From contig NZ_JAEKJB010000008.1 in the NCBI RefSeq assembly GCF_016785095.1, positions 558,001-622,000 on the forward strand: a stretch of 64,000 bases of DNA, given 5' to 3'. The notes under the pieces were generated by a model, which ran no database searches, was not told the DNA's origin, and saw only the letters and a list, made by a program, of their open reading frames with translations. This stretch comes from Alloalcanivorax marinus. GTDB taxonomy: Bacteria > Pseudomonadota > Gammaproteobacteria > Pseudomonadales > Alcanivoracaceae. Shown piece after piece: positions 5,960 through 14,927 of this stretch; position 1 is the stretch's first letter, and every line of letters starts with the position of its first letter. Both the position numbers and the translations under genes were made by a program.

Positions 5960-7429
5960 ATGAAATACCGCGATCTTCGTGACTTCATCCAGCAACTGGA
6001 ACAGCAGGGCGAGCTGAAACGCATTACCGCCGAGGTGGACCCGCGCCTGGAGATGACGGAGATTTGCGACCGCACGCTGAAGGCGGGCGGGCCGGCGTTG
6101 TTGTTCGAGAACCCGAAGGGCTCTTCGATTCCGGTGTTGGGCAATCTGTTCGGCACCGAGCGGCGGGTGGCGCTGGGTATGGGCCGGGATTCCGTGCAGG
6201 AGCTGCGCGAGCTGGGTGAGCTGCTGGCGTTTCTTAAGGAGCCGGAGCCGCCCAAGGGGTTCCGCGATGCCTGGGAGAAGCTGCCGATTTTCCGCAAGGT
6301 GCTGAGCATGAGCCCGAAGGTGAGCGGCAGCGGGCCCTGCCAGCAGCAGGTGATCGAGGGCGAGGACGTGGATCTGGGCCAACTGCCGATCCAGACCTGC
6401 TGGCCGGGCGACGCCGGGCCGCTGGTGACCTGGCCGCTGGTGATCACCCGGGGGCCGCATAAGGAGCGCCAGAACCTGGGCATCTACCGCCAGCAGTTGA
6501 TCGGCCGTAACAAGCTGATCATGCGCTGGCTGGGACACCGGGGCGGGGCGCTGGATTTCCAGGAGTGGCAGGAGGCGCACCCGGGCGAGCCGTTCCCGGT
6601 GGCGGTGGCCTTGGGGGCGGACCCGGCCACCATTCTGGGCGCGGTGACGCCGGTGCCGGACAGCCTCAGCGAGTACGCCTTCGCCGGCTTGCTGCGCGGC
6701 AGCAAAACCGAGCTGGTGAAGTGTCTGGGCTCGGATCTGCAGGTTCCGGCCAGCGCCGAGTTCGTGCTGGAGGGGCATATTTATCCCGGCGAGATGGCGG
6801 ACGAAGGGCCGTTCGGCGACCACACCGGTTATTACAACGAGGTGGAGCGTTTCCCGGTGTTCACCGTGGAGCGCATCACCCACCGTCGCGATCCGATCTA
6901 CCACAGCACCTACACCGGCCGGCCGCCGGATGAGCCGGCGGTGCTGGGCCTGGCCATGAACGAGCTGTTCGTGCCGATCCTGCGCAAGCAGTTCCCGGAG
7001 ATCGTGGATTTCTATCTGCCGCCGGAGGGCTGCTCCTACCGCATGGCGGTGGTGACCATGAAGAAGCAGTACGCCGGCCACGCCAAGCGGGTGATGATGG
7101 GGGTGTGGTCGTTCCTGCGCCAGTTCATGTACACCAAGTTCGTGATCGTCTGCGACGACGATGTGAACGCCCGCGACTGGAAGGACGTGATGTGGGCGAT
7201 CACCACCCGCATGGACCCGGCCCGGGACACGGTGCTGGTGGAGAACACCCCCATCGACTACCTGGACTTCGCTTCTCCGGTGGCCGGCCTGGGCTCCAAG
7301 ATGGGCCTGGACGCCACTACCAAATGGCTCGGTGAAACCAGCCGCGAGTGGGGCACGCCGATCACCATGGACGCGGACGTGAAGCAGCGCGTGGACGAAC
7401 TCTGGGACCAGCTCGGCATTGATCTCTGA
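5960..7429 (+). CDS. ubiD: 4-hydroxy-3-polyprenylbenzoate decarboxylase
   Basis: The 489-residue protein is full length for UbiD. The enzyme removes the ring carboxyl from 3-polyprenyl-4-hydroxybenzoate in ubiquinone synthesis, using prenylated FMN made by UbiX. Family landmarks are GNLFGT at 61-66, the QNLGIYRQQ segment near 171-179 that contacts the cofactor and metal, and [12 protein letters not shown] at 281-292 with acidic active-site residues Glu282 and Asp287. It works in the cytosol as a hexamer. It is transcribed alone on the plus strand; in relatives it directly follows rho, but here the cassette block intervenes. No ubiX is in the window. Confidence 0.97.
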   Translation: MKYRDLRDFIQQLEQQGELKRITAEVDPRLEMTEICDRTLKAGGPALLFENPKGSSIPVLGNLFGTERRVALGMGRDSVQELRELGELLAFLKEPEPPKGFRDAWEKLPIFRKVLSMSPKVSGSGPCQQQVIEGEDVDLGQLPIQTCWPGDAGPLVTWPLVITRGPHKERQNLGIYRQQLIGRNKLIMRWLGHRGGALDFQEWQEAHPGEPFPVAVALGADPATILGAVTPVPDSLSEYAFAGLLRGSKTELVKCLGSDLQVPASAEFVLEGHIYPGEMADEGPFGDHTGYYNEVERFPVFTVERITHRRDPIYHSTYTGRPPDEPAVLGLAMNELFVPILRKQFPEIVDFYLPPEGCSYRMAVVTMKKQYAGHAKRVMMGVWSFLRQFMYTKFVIVCDDDVNARDWKDVMWAITTRMDPARDTVLVENTPIDYLDFASPVAGLGSKMGLDATTKWLGETSREWGTPITMDADVKQRVDELWDQLGIDL

Positions 7430-7492
7430 CAGCGCTTGAAGCGGGTCCCGGCGCCATCATATAAACAGGATGCGTAACCGGAGACCCGCGTC

Positions 7493-7930
7493 ATGTCCGA
7501 CACCCTGACCCTGGGCTGCGCCCACTGCGGAGCGGTCAACCGCATTCCGGCGGCCCGCCGCGCCGACGGCCCGCGCTGCGGCAAATGCAAACGCCCCCTG
7601 TTCGAGGGCGCCCCGATCACCCTTACCAGCGCCAATTTCAGCGCCGTGGTGGAACGCTCGGAGCTGCCCGTGGTGGTGGATTTCTGGGCCAGTTGGTGCG
7701 GCCCCTGCAAGGTGATGGCGCCGGTGTTCGCGCAGGCCGCCGGCCGGCTCGAGCCGGACCTGCGCTTCGCCAAGCTCGACACCGAAGCGGAGCCGGCCCT
7801 GGCCGGGCGCTTTGGCATTCGCAGCATCCCCACCCTGATCGTGTTCCGCGAGGGCCGTGAGCTGGCCCGCCAGGCCGGCGCCATGCAGCCGGCGCAACTG
7901 GAGCAGTGGCTGGCCGCTTACCGGCTGTGA
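7493..7930 (+). CDS. trxC: Thioredoxin 2
   Basis: The 145-residue protein has an N-terminal zinc-binding module with Cys9/Cys12 (CAHC) and Cys29/Cys32 (CGKC), then a thioredoxin fold with the active site WCGPC (Cys69, Cys72). It contains SIPTLIVFREG with the cis-proline after the Ile. This two-part build is diagnostic for TrxC, a cytosolic disulfide reductase induced by oxidative stress in enterics. The start has GGAGAC about eight bases upstream. It stands 63 bases after ubiD, same strand; co-transcription is possible but not shown. Confidence 0.95.
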   Translation: MSDTLTLGCAHCGAVNRIPAARRADGPRCGKCKRPLFEGAPITLTSANFSAVVERSELPVVVDFWASWCGPCKVMAPVFAQAAGRLEPDLRFAKLDTEAEPALAGRFGIRSIPTLIVFREGRELARQAGAMQPAQLEQWLAAYRL

Positions 7931-8020
7931 CTCCCGACCCCGGGGCGGACGGCCCCTGAGTCAATTGCGCCTCGCTGCGGGATTGGTACGATGGTTCCAT
8001 AAAAACAAACGGGAACCATC

Positions 8021-9388
8021 ATGGCTTTCAATCTTTCCCTGGACCGCCGCGGCTTTCTCAAGGCGCTGGCGGCCACCGCCGGGGCCGGCGCCCTGCCCAC
8101 CCTGGCCCGCGCCTCGGAGCAACCGGGCGGCGGCCAGTGGCAAAACTGGTCCGGTAACCAGAGCGCCCGCCCCCGGGATCTGGCCTATCCGGCCACCGAG
8201 GACGCCCTGAAGCAATTGCTGGCCGCCACCACCGGCACGGTGCGCGCCTTCGGCGGCAGCCACTCGTTCAGCGGCGTGGTGCCCACCGACGACACCCTGG
8301 TCTCCCTGGAAGCGATGGCCGGCCTGCGCGGCCGCGATGGCGACGTGCTGCACTTCGGCGCCGGCACCCGCATCGCCCAGGCCGGCGCCCAGGCCTGGGG
8401 CGAGGGGCAAAGCCTGATCAACGAACCGGACATCAACCTGCAATCCCTGGCCGGGGCCATCGCCACCAGCACCCACGGCACCGGCCTGGGGCTGCCCAGC
8501 CTGTCCGCCCAGGTGGACGGGCTCACCCTGCTGGACATGACCGGCCGGCGCCACCGGCTGACGGCGAAGGACGGCGAGCTGTTCGACGCCGCGCGCTGCT
8601 CGGTGGGCGCCCTGGGCCTGGTCACCGAGGTGTCGCTGCGCACCACGCCCGCCTACCGCCTGGAGGAGCACACCTGGACCCTGCCCCTGGACGAAGCCAT
8701 GGACTTCGTGGCGCGGGAAAAGGACAACTTCCGCAACATCGAATTCTTCGCCTTCCCCCTGGGCGGTACCGCCATCGTGAAAACCATGACGCCCACCGAC
8801 CGGGAAGACGACAACCTGGCCCAGGACGACAGCAACGACCTGCTGGAAATGGTCTCCGAGCTGGCCATGCGCGCCGGCTGGCTGACTTCGACGCTGCAGA
8901 AACTGGTGACTTTCTTCGTCGAGGAGAACCGCCGCTGGGGGCCGGCCCACAAGATTTACGCCAACCGCCGCACGGTGCGCTTCAACGAGATGGAATACAC
9001 GGTGCCCGCGGAGCGGGGCGTGGACTGCCTGCGCCAGGTGTGCGAGACGATCCGCGAGCGCGACATCAATGTGTTCTTCCCGATCGAGTTCCGCTATGTG
9101 GCCGCCGACGACACCCTGCTCTCCATGTTCAGCCAGCGCCCCGGCGCCAGTATCTCCGTGCACCAGTATTACAAGCAGGACTACCGGCCACTGTTCGAGG
9201 CCACCGAACCGGTGCTGAGGCGCTGCCAGGGCCGGCCCCACTGGGGCAAACTCCATGGCCTGGGCGCCACGGAGTTGCGCGCGCTGTACCCGCGCTTCGA
9301 CGACTTCCTGGCAATCCGCCAGGAACTGGACCCAAACGGCCGTCTGCTCAATGATCACCTCAGGCGTTTGTTCCTCGAAAACGGATAA
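8021..9388 (+). CDS. Tat-exported FAD-linked oxidase, sugar-lactone oxidase type
   Basis: The 455-residue protein starts with a Tat-type signal (DRRGFLKALAATAGAGALPT, then LARA), so it is probably exported folded with its flavin. An FAD-binding domain of the VAO/PCMH type follows, with GGSHSFSG around His81, the position that often holds covalently bound FAD. A C-terminal D-arabinono-1,4-lactone oxidase domain ends with HWGK (407-410), the family's active-site motif. Members oxidise aldonolactones or polyols, passing electrons to oxygen or a carrier; the substrate here is unknown. The next gene follows after five bases, so the two form an operon. Confidence 0.85.
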   Translation: MAFNLSLDRRGFLKALAATAGAGALPTLARASEQPGGGQWQNWSGNQSARPRDLAYPATEDALKQLLAATTGTVRAFGGSHSFSGVVPTDDTLVSLEAMAGLRGRDGDVLHFGAGTRIAQAGAQAWGEGQSLINEPDINLQSLAGAIATSTHGTGLGLPSLSAQVDGLTLLDMTGRRHRLTAKDGELFDAARCSVGALGLVTEVSLRTTPAYRLEEHTWTLPLDEAMDFVAREKDNFRNIEFFAFPLGGTAIVKTMTPTDREDDNLAQDDSNDLLEMVSELAMRAGWLTSTLQKLVTFFVEENRRWGPAHKIYANRRTVRFNEMEYTVPAERGVDCLRQVCETIRERDINVFFPIEFRYVAADDTLLSMFSQRPGASISVHQYYKQDYRPLFEATEPVLRRCQGRPHWGKLHGLGATELRALYPRFDDFLAIRQELDPNGRLLNDHLRRLFLENG

Positions 9389-9393
9389 CAACC

Positions 9394-10674
9394 ATGAAAC
9401 GACGCACCTTCCTGCTCGCCCTCGGCGGCGGCCTGGCGGTGGCCTGGTGGCTCAAACCCGGCGACCGGGGCGCGCCCCATCCGCCCTATTTCCAGGGCCT
9501 CAACGAACTGCTGCGCAACCGGGGCCCGGGCCGGCCGGTGCTGCTTATCGACCGCCAGCGGCTGGCCGACAACTGCCGGCGCCTGATGGAACGCCTGCCA
9601 CCGGGCCGGGATTACCGCATCGTCGCCAAGTCCTTGCCCAGCGTGCCGCTGATCCAGGCGGTGATGGCGGAAACCGGCAGCCGCCGGGCCATGGTGTTCC
9701 ACCAGCCGTTCATCAATGCCCTGGCCGCCGCCGAGCCGGGCTGCGACCTGCTGCTGGGCAAGCCCATGCCGGTGAACGCGGCGGCGCGCTTCTATGAGGA
9801 GCTGCCGGCGGACGCCGGCTTCGACCCGGACCGCCAGCTGCAATGGCTGATCGACAGCGAACCCCGGCTGCGACAATACCTGGGCCTGGCCCGGCGCCTG
9901 AACCGGCGCCTGCGCGTCAACCTGGAACTGGACGTGGGCCTGCACCGGGGAGGCCTCGCCGACCCCCATGAGCTGGACGCCCTGATGACCCTGATCGACG
10001 CCCACCCCGAACATCTGGCGTTCAGCGGTTTCATGGGCTACGACGCCCATGTCGGCAAGGTACCGGCGATTCTGGAAAGCCGCGAGGACTCCCTGCGCAA
10101 AAGCCAGGCGGTGTACCAGGGCTTCATCGACCGGCTGTACCACACCCATCCGCGCTACCGGGACCAGCCGCTCACCTTCAACGGCGCCGGCAGCCCCACT
10201 TTCGCCCTGCACGGCGACGAAACACCACTCAACGAACTGGCCGCCGGCTCCGCCCTGGTCAAACCCAGCGACTTCGACCTGGACACCCTGGCCGCCTTCG
10301 AGCCGGCGGCGTTCATCGCCACCCCGGTGCTCAAGGCCCGGAACGGCCTCGACCTGCCCGGCCCGGTGCCCCTCGGCGACGCCTGGACCCTGTGGGACCC
10401 GAACCGACGGCGCACCTACTTCATTTATGGCGGCTACTGGAAAGCGCAACCGGTGTCGCCGCCGGGCATCGAGAGCAATAGTCTGTATGGCGTGAGCACC
10501 AACCAGATGATGTACAACGGCTCCCCGGCCACCGACCTGGAGGTGGGCGACCTGATCTTCTTCCGGCCCACCCAGAGCGAATTCGTGCTACTGCAGTTCG
10601 GTGATCTGGCGGCAATAGAGGACGGCGCCATTCAGGGGTGGTGGCCGCCGTTGCCGCAGGGCGAGGGGCCTTAG
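9394..10674 (+). CDS. Exported PLP-dependent enzyme, alanine racemase/D-threonine aldolase fold
   Basis: The 426-residue protein begins MKRRTFLLALGGGLAVAWW, a twin-arginine-like signal or anchor. The body is a fold-type III PLP enzyme: RIVAKSLPSVPL places the cofactor lysine at Lys79, and GFMGYDAHVG and LNELAAGSALVKPSDFD (DSD1-like C-terminal region) follow. Relatives include D-threonine aldolase, D-serine dehydratase and alanine racemase. The exact reaction cannot be assigned. It starts five bases after the flavin oxidase, and both carry twin-arginine signals, which suggests joint work outside the cytosol. Confidence 0.75.
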   Translation: MKRRTFLLALGGGLAVAWWLKPGDRGAPHPPYFQGLNELLRNRGPGRPVLLIDRQRLADNCRRLMERLPPGRDYRIVAKSLPSVPLIQAVMAETGSRRAMVFHQPFINALAAAEPGCDLLLGKPMPVNAAARFYEELPADAGFDPDRQLQWLIDSEPRLRQYLGLARRLNRRLRVNLELDVGLHRGGLADPHELDALMTLIDAHPEHLAFSGFMGYDAHVGKVPAILESREDSLRKSQAVYQGFIDRLYHTHPRYRDQPLTFNGAGSPTFALHGDETPLNELAAGSALVKPSDFDLDTLAAFEPAAFIATPVLKARNGLDLPGPVPLGDAWTLWDPNRRRTYFIYGGYWKAQPVSPPGIESNSLYGVSTNQMMYNGSPATDLEVGDLIFFRPTQSEFVLLQFGDLAAIEDGAIQGWWPPLPQGEGP

Positions 10675-10737
10675 CGGTAATCGGGGGCCGAACCCTCCAG
10701 CTGAGACCGCGTCTCGGTGTAGGCCCGTGCCATCTTC

Positions 10738-10761
10738 ATCGCGACTGAAGTCGCTCCTACA
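10738..10761 (-). repeat. REP-like palindromic element, copy 2
   Basis: ATCGCGACTGAAGTCGCTCC followed by TACA, the reverse complement of the copy at 354-377. It lies in the 208-base gap between the PLP enzyme gene and the BOF-domain gene, which holds nothing else I can identify. Confidence 0.75.
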
Positions 10762-10882
10762 GTCCCCCACCCTATGGAGCCGCACCCCGGCTTTTAATGC
10801 TCCTTTACAACCAGGCGGCAACAAAGGGCCCTTTCGGCTGCCATACTCCTTACTCGTATCCGAGCGAACAAGGAGGATTGCC

Positions 10883-11236
10883 ATGAAAAAGCTGATCATC
10901 GCCGCCGCCCTGGCGGGTACCTTCTCCGTGGCCCACGCCGGCGACGCCATCCAGGCGGACAGCGCCGCCATCAAGCAGGGCATTGAGGAAGGCAAGATGG
11001 TGCACCTCAGCGGTGAAGTGGTGCAGGTCATGGAAGATGAACATTACCTGCTGCGCGACACCGCCGGCACCATCGAGATCGAACTGGACACCGGCCTCAC
11101 CGGCGACCGCCAGCTGCAGACCGGCACGCGCCTGGACCTGGTCGGCGAAGTGGACCACGACGACGGTCGTACCCTGGTGGACGTGGAAGAAGTGAACGCC
11201 ATGCAGGGTTCCGACGCCGCCACCATCGACGGCTGA
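10883..11236 (+). CDS. Periplasmic YgiW/YdeI-type stress protein (BOF domain)
   Basis: The 117-residue product has a cleavable signal peptide (MKKLIIAAALAGTFSVAHAG, cut after AHA) and a single OB-like BOF domain (VHLSGEVVQVMEDEHYLLRD, then TAGTIEIELD). This fold occurs in YgiW and YdeI, periplasmic proteins linked to resistance to peroxide, metals and cationic peptides. The chosen start has AAGGAGG at 10870-10876, seven bases upstream; a longer open frame to 10727 lacks any such signal. A hairpin terminator follows at 11249-11273. Confidence 0.88.
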   Translation: MKKLIIAAALAGTFSVAHAGDAIQADSAAIKQGIEEGKMVHLSGEVVQVMEDEHYLLRDTAGTIEIELDTGLTGDRQLQTGTRLDLVGEVDHDDGRTLVDVEEVNAMQGSDAATIDG

Positions 11237-11248
11237 TCACACCGCCAC

Positions 11249-11273
11249 GGCCGGGGCATTCATTGCCCCGGCC
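11249..11273. terminator. Bidirectional terminator
   Basis: A 10-bp perfect stem GGCCGGGGCA / TGCCCCGGCC with a 5-base loop is followed by CGTTCTTT. It lies between two converging genes (BOF-domain protein and creD). Confidence 0.8.
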
Positions 11274-11284
11274 CGTTCTTTCCT

Positions 11285-12613
11285 TCACGAAGTACCTTGC
11301 TGACCACGAGCGTGGGCGCCCCAATCCACATGACGGGTCAGTAACATCACCGCCGCCAGCGTGGCGAACAGCAACAGCGATCCCATCAGCAGGGCGTAGT
11401 CCTCGGCATTGAGGATGGCGTAGATCAACGCCAGCACCAGCCCCTGGGCGCCGGCGAACCCCCACCCCGCTTTCCGGGAACGCAACACGGCGCTGAGATA
11501 CACGCCGATCAGGCCGACACAGGCCAGCCCGCCGATGCCATAGGCCCAGGCGAAATCCAGATGTTCGCCCAACGCCACCAGCAGCAGATAGAACATGGCC
11601 AGCGCCAGCCCCACCAGCAGATACTGCATGGGATGCACGGACACGCGCCGCATCACCTCGAACAGGAAGAAAGCGGCGAAGGTCAGGCCGACGATCAGGT
11701 AGCTGTATTTGAGTGCCCGCTCGCTGGAAAGCAGGCCGGTGACCGGCTGCACCAGCTCCACCCGCAACGCCTTGTCGCGCTCCTGGCACCGCGCCGTGTC
11801 CCTGGCACAGGCGAGGGTGCTCGCCGCCGCCAGACTGTTGGTGTACCAGCGCCCCATGAACCCCTGGTCGGAGATCTCCCGGTCCGCCGGCAGCAACAGG
11901 CCGGTGAACCCGGGGTGCGGCCAGTCGCCGCGCAGGGTCATGCGCGTTTCCTTGGCCAGGGGCAGGGCCGCCAGCGACCGGCTGCCATTGAGGTTGAGGT
12001 CCACGGAAACGGTGAAGGGCCCCTCCAGTTCCCGGGGCAGCGGCGCCACCAGCACATTGCCGCCCAGGGCTTCCGGTATCTCGCCGGGCTCCAGCAGCGG
12101 CAGGGTTCGTTCACCGATACGCAGCCGGGGCCGTTCCGCCAAACCACGCAAATCGCCGACCCGCAATACCAACAGCGCCGGGCCGCGATCGCGCACAGCG
12201 CGGTCGGACACCTGCTGCCAGTTTTCCGGAAAACGCGCTTCCAGGTTCAGGCCACTCTGGTAGACCGGTGTCCCGTAGATGCCCCGGTACAGGGTGCGGG
12301 TCTTGAGCTGCCCTTCGATGGTCAGGGTGTCCGGCACCTGGCTGGCCAGCTCGTGCCGGAACTCGGCGCGGGTACGGCGTTCGCCGCTTTCCTGGTCCTG
12401 GTAGGCAACCTCGTGGCGGCGCACCTGGGGCACCATGATGACCGGGCCGGACACGGTCTGCTCGCCGGCGTATTGGCGGCTTACCTCCTGGCTTACCATC
12501 GCCGCGCGCTGCTGGCGTTCGTTGATCTTCGCCTGGATCATCAGCAGCGGCGCCACCAACACCATCATCAGGCCGATGATGATCAGGATTTTTTTCAATG
12601 GGCTCTGGGCCAT
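11285..12613 (-). CDS. creD: Inner membrane protein CreD
   Basis: The 442-residue protein fits the CreD/CET family: one N-terminal helix (ILIIIGLMMVLVAPLLMIQA), a large periplasmic domain containing the family phrase TLTIEGQLKTRTLYRGIYGT, then five or six C-terminal helices from about residue 305. CreD is the main output gene of the CreBC two-component system in enterics and Pseudomonas, where it affects envelope integrity and beta-lactam response. It lies 75 bases downstream of creC on the same strand. I did not find the published cre-tag direct repeat in the gap. Confidence 0.93.
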   Translation of the reverse strand: MAQSPLKKILIIIGLMMVLVAPLLMIQAKINERQQRAAMVSQEVSRQYAGEQTVSGPVIMVPQVRRHEVAYQDQESGERRTRAEFRHELASQVPDTLTIEGQLKTRTLYRGIYGTPVYQSGLNLEARFPENWQQVSDRAVRDRGPALLVLRVGDLRGLAERPRLRIGERTLPLLEPGEIPEALGGNVLVAPLPRELEGPFTVSVDLNLNGSRSLAALPLAKETRMTLRGDWPHPGFTGLLLPADREISDQGFMGRWYTNSLAAASTLACARDTARCQERDKALRVELVQPVTGLLSSERALKYSYLIVGLTFAAFFLFEVMRRVSVHPMQYLLVGLALAMFYLLLVALGEHLDFAWAYGIGGLACVGLIGVYLSAVLRSRKAGWGFAGAQGLVLALIYAILNAEDYALLMGSLLLFATLAAVMLLTRHVDWGAHARGQQGTS

Positions 12614-12688
12614 GGTCGTCTCCCTTGGTTCGGAGCGGCCAGCTTGCCCGGCGGGTGTGGGGGGAATGTGGGCGTTTCGTGTGCGCTC

Positions 12689-14104
12689 TCAGCCCAGGCA
12701 AAGCGTGACGCGCACGCCGTGGTCGAGGTTTTCGACACGCAGCCAGCCGCCGTGCAGTTCAGCCACTTCGCGGACCATGGCCAGGCCCAGGCCGGAGCTT
12801 TTCTCCTCGCCCGGCGCCGGTAGGGAATAGAAGCGTTCGCTGACGCGCTCCAGGGCGTAGTCCGGAATGCGCGGGCCGTGGTTGGTGACCGTGACGCCTC
12901 CGCTGTCCCCGTCGCGCCAGCCAGCCACCACCAGGGTGGAGCCGGCGTCGGCGAAGCGCAGCCCATTGTCGAGCAGGTTGAACAGCGCCAGCCGGGCGGT
13001 GTCCGGGTCTAGGCGCAGCACCGCTTCGCCCTCCAGTGCCACAACAAGCTGCTTGCCATCAAGCAGCACCTGGCGGCTGCGGCGCCACTCTTCCAGCAAC
13101 GGTGCCAGAGCTTGATCGCGTCGGGGCGGCAGGCTTTCCAGTTTTTCCAGACGGGCCAGCGCCAGCATGCGATCCAGCAGGTCACTGAGCCGCTGGCTCT
13201 CGTGCACCACATTGTCGGTGAGCCGGTGCAGGGCCGGGTCGCTGACTTCCTCGGCGAGAATTTCCCCGGCACCACGAATCGCCGCCAGCGGGCTTTTCAT
13301 TTCATGGGTGAGCATGGCGGTGTGATTTTCCAGACGGGAGCGCTCTTCCAGGCGCCGGCGCATGGCGGTAACCGCCCGCGCCAGATCGTGAATTTCGTCG
13401 CGTACCCGGAAGCGCGGCGGCGCCGGCCGCCCGCCTTCCGCCACCGCCAGCGCATAGGCGCGCAACCTCCCCACCCGGCGGCTGATCCACCAGGCCAGGC
13501 CAACCCCCATCAGCAGGCACACGGTCAGCGCCATCCAGCCGTAGCGGATCAGCCGCCTCTCCGCCTGCGCCACGAACGGCTGGATCGAGGCGCCGGGCTT
13601 GCCCAGGGTGACCACGCCGATCAGGGTGCCGTCGTGACGTATCGGCGCCGCCACGTACAGCACCGAGGAAGTGGGATCATCCGGGTCGGAGCGGGTGGTA
13701 CGGGCGCCGTACTTGCCCTGCAGGGTCAGCAACACATCGTTCCATTGCGAGAAATCCTCGCCTTCGTTCATACCCTGGGAATCGAACCGCACCACGCCCC
13801 GGGCATCGGTGACATAGATATGGGTGTCGGTGCGGTTCTTGTTCAGGCCCCAGATGGAGGCGGCGGGGGAACGGTCCGCGTAACGCTGCAGAGCGGCCCG
13901 CAAATCCGGGGTAATCGTCAGCCGCTGTTCGCCCGCGTCCGAGGCGATGATTTCCGCCAGCAGGTTGGCGGCGTCCACCAGGGTCTCCTCCGCCGACTGG
14001 CGTACCAGCGGCTTGGCCTCGCCGAGCACCAGGTCCATGGTGAACCAGCTCACCAGCCCCATCACCAGGAAGAAAATCAGCAGCAGTTGGCGGCTCAGCT
14101 TCAT
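12689..14104 (-). CDS. creC: Sensor histidine kinase CreC
   Basis: The 471-residue protein has transmembrane helices at about 7-27 and 189-207 enclosing a periplasmic sensor domain, a HAMP-like linker, a HisKA domain with phosphoacceptor His267 (LTHEMKSPLAAIRG) and a HATPase domain (NLLDNGLRFAD and SSGLGLAM). It phosphorylates CreB. The ATG at 14104 overlaps the creB stop by four bases (ATGA), so longer frames upstream are ignored. Order creB-creC-creD is as in E. coli, but no creA precedes it. Confidence 0.93.
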   Translation of the reverse strand: MKLSRQLLLIFFLVMGLVSWFTMDLVLGEAKPLVRQSAEETLVDAANLLAEIIASDAGEQRLTITPDLRAALQRYADRSPAASIWGLNKNRTDTHIYVTDARGVVRFDSQGMNEGEDFSQWNDVLLTLQGKYGARTTRSDPDDPTSSVLYVAAPIRHDGTLIGVVTLGKPGASIQPFVAQAERRLIRYGWMALTVCLLMGVGLAWWISRRVGRLRAYALAVAEGGRPAPPRFRVRDEIHDLARAVTAMRRRLEERSRLENHTAMLTHEMKSPLAAIRGAGEILAEEVSDPALHRLTDNVVHESQRLSDLLDRMLALARLEKLESLPPRRDQALAPLLEEWRRSRQVLLDGKQLVVALEGEAVLRLDPDTARLALFNLLDNGLRFADAGSTLVVAGWRDGDSGGVTVTNHGPRIPDYALERVSERFYSLPAPGEEKSSGLGLAMVREVAELHGGWLRVENLDHGVRVTLCLG

Positions 14105-14781
14105 GGCCGTTCCAGCACATAGCCCAGGCCACGGCGGGTCACGATCCAGGCATCGCCGCCCAGGGGCCGGAGCTTGGCGCGCAGGGTCTTGATATGGGTG
14201 TCCACGGCGCGCTCGAAGCTGTCTTCCTCGCTGCCGCAAATGTCCAGCAGCCGGGCGCGGCTGAACACCTGGCCCGGGTGCCGCACCAGGGCTTCCAGAA
14301 TCCGGTATTCCGAAAGAGTCAGGGTGAGGGGCCGGTCGCGGAACCAGGCCCGGGCGGCGTGCTCGTCCACGCGCCAGTCCGGCACCGGCGTGGCCGCCGG
14401 CGCGGCGCCCTGGCGCTTGAGGATGGCGCGCACCCGGGCCACCACCTCGCGGGGACTGAACGGCTTGGTGACATAGTCGTCGCCGCCCAGCTCCAGGCCC
14501 AGGATGCGGTCCAGTTCGTCCTCGCGGGCGGTCAGAAACAGCACCGGCACCTCGCTGTCCCGACGCACCCGCTTGAGCACGTCGAAGCCGTTGATGTCCG
14601 GCAGGCCCACGTCCAGCACCACCAGCGCCGGCGGGTCCTTATCCAGCACCGCCAGCGCCTGCTCGCCCCGCTCCACGTGGGTGACCCGGAAATGCTCCCG
14701 CTTGAGGGCGAAGCTCAGCGGCTCCGCCACCCTCGGCTCGTCGTCAACGATCAGAATGTGTGCCGTCACGTTTGCCGTCAC
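14101..14781 (-). CDS. creB: Response regulator CreB
   Basis: The 226-residue OmpR-type regulator has a receiver domain with acidic pocket Asp13/Asp14, phosphorylation site Asp57 (VVLDVGLPD), Thr at LFLTAR and Lys at VTKPFSP. The C-terminal winged helix ends RRGLGYVLERP. I chose the GTG at 14779-14781 because AGGGG lies six bases upstream; a TTG at 14799 would add six residues without a site. It is the first gene of creBCD and is divergent from glcD, sharing a 147-base promoter region. Confidence 0.92.
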   Translation of the reverse strand: MTANVTAHILIVDDEPRVAEPLSFALKREHFRVTHVERGEQALAVLDKDPPALVVLDVGLPDINGFDVLKRVRRDSEVPVLFLTAREDELDRILGLELGGDDYVTKPFSPREVVARVRAILKRQGAAPAATPVPDWRVDEHAARAWFRDRPLTLTLSEYRILEALVRHPGQVFSRARLLDICGSEEDSFERAVDTHIKTLRAKLRPLGGDAWIVTRRGLGYVLERP

Positions 14782-14927
14782 GATAGTGCCCCTGTTCAAA
14801 CCGCGCTCATCATAGCATCGGCGACACCGCTTTCGACCAACGTCGAGCCTCCCTTGCCGCCACCCTGGCCCCGTTGCACACTGACGACCGGCCTCCGAGA
14901 TTCCAATAACATCAGTCCGGCGGAACC

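Noticed and set aside
14782..14799. TTG start extending creB by six residues
   Set aside because: The GTG at 14781 has an AGGGG site at correct spacing; the TTG has none.
14800..14927. A CreB (cre-tag) or GlcC site in the creB-glcD gap
   Set aside because: I looked for the TTCAC direct repeat and a clear GntR-type palindrome and saw neither.
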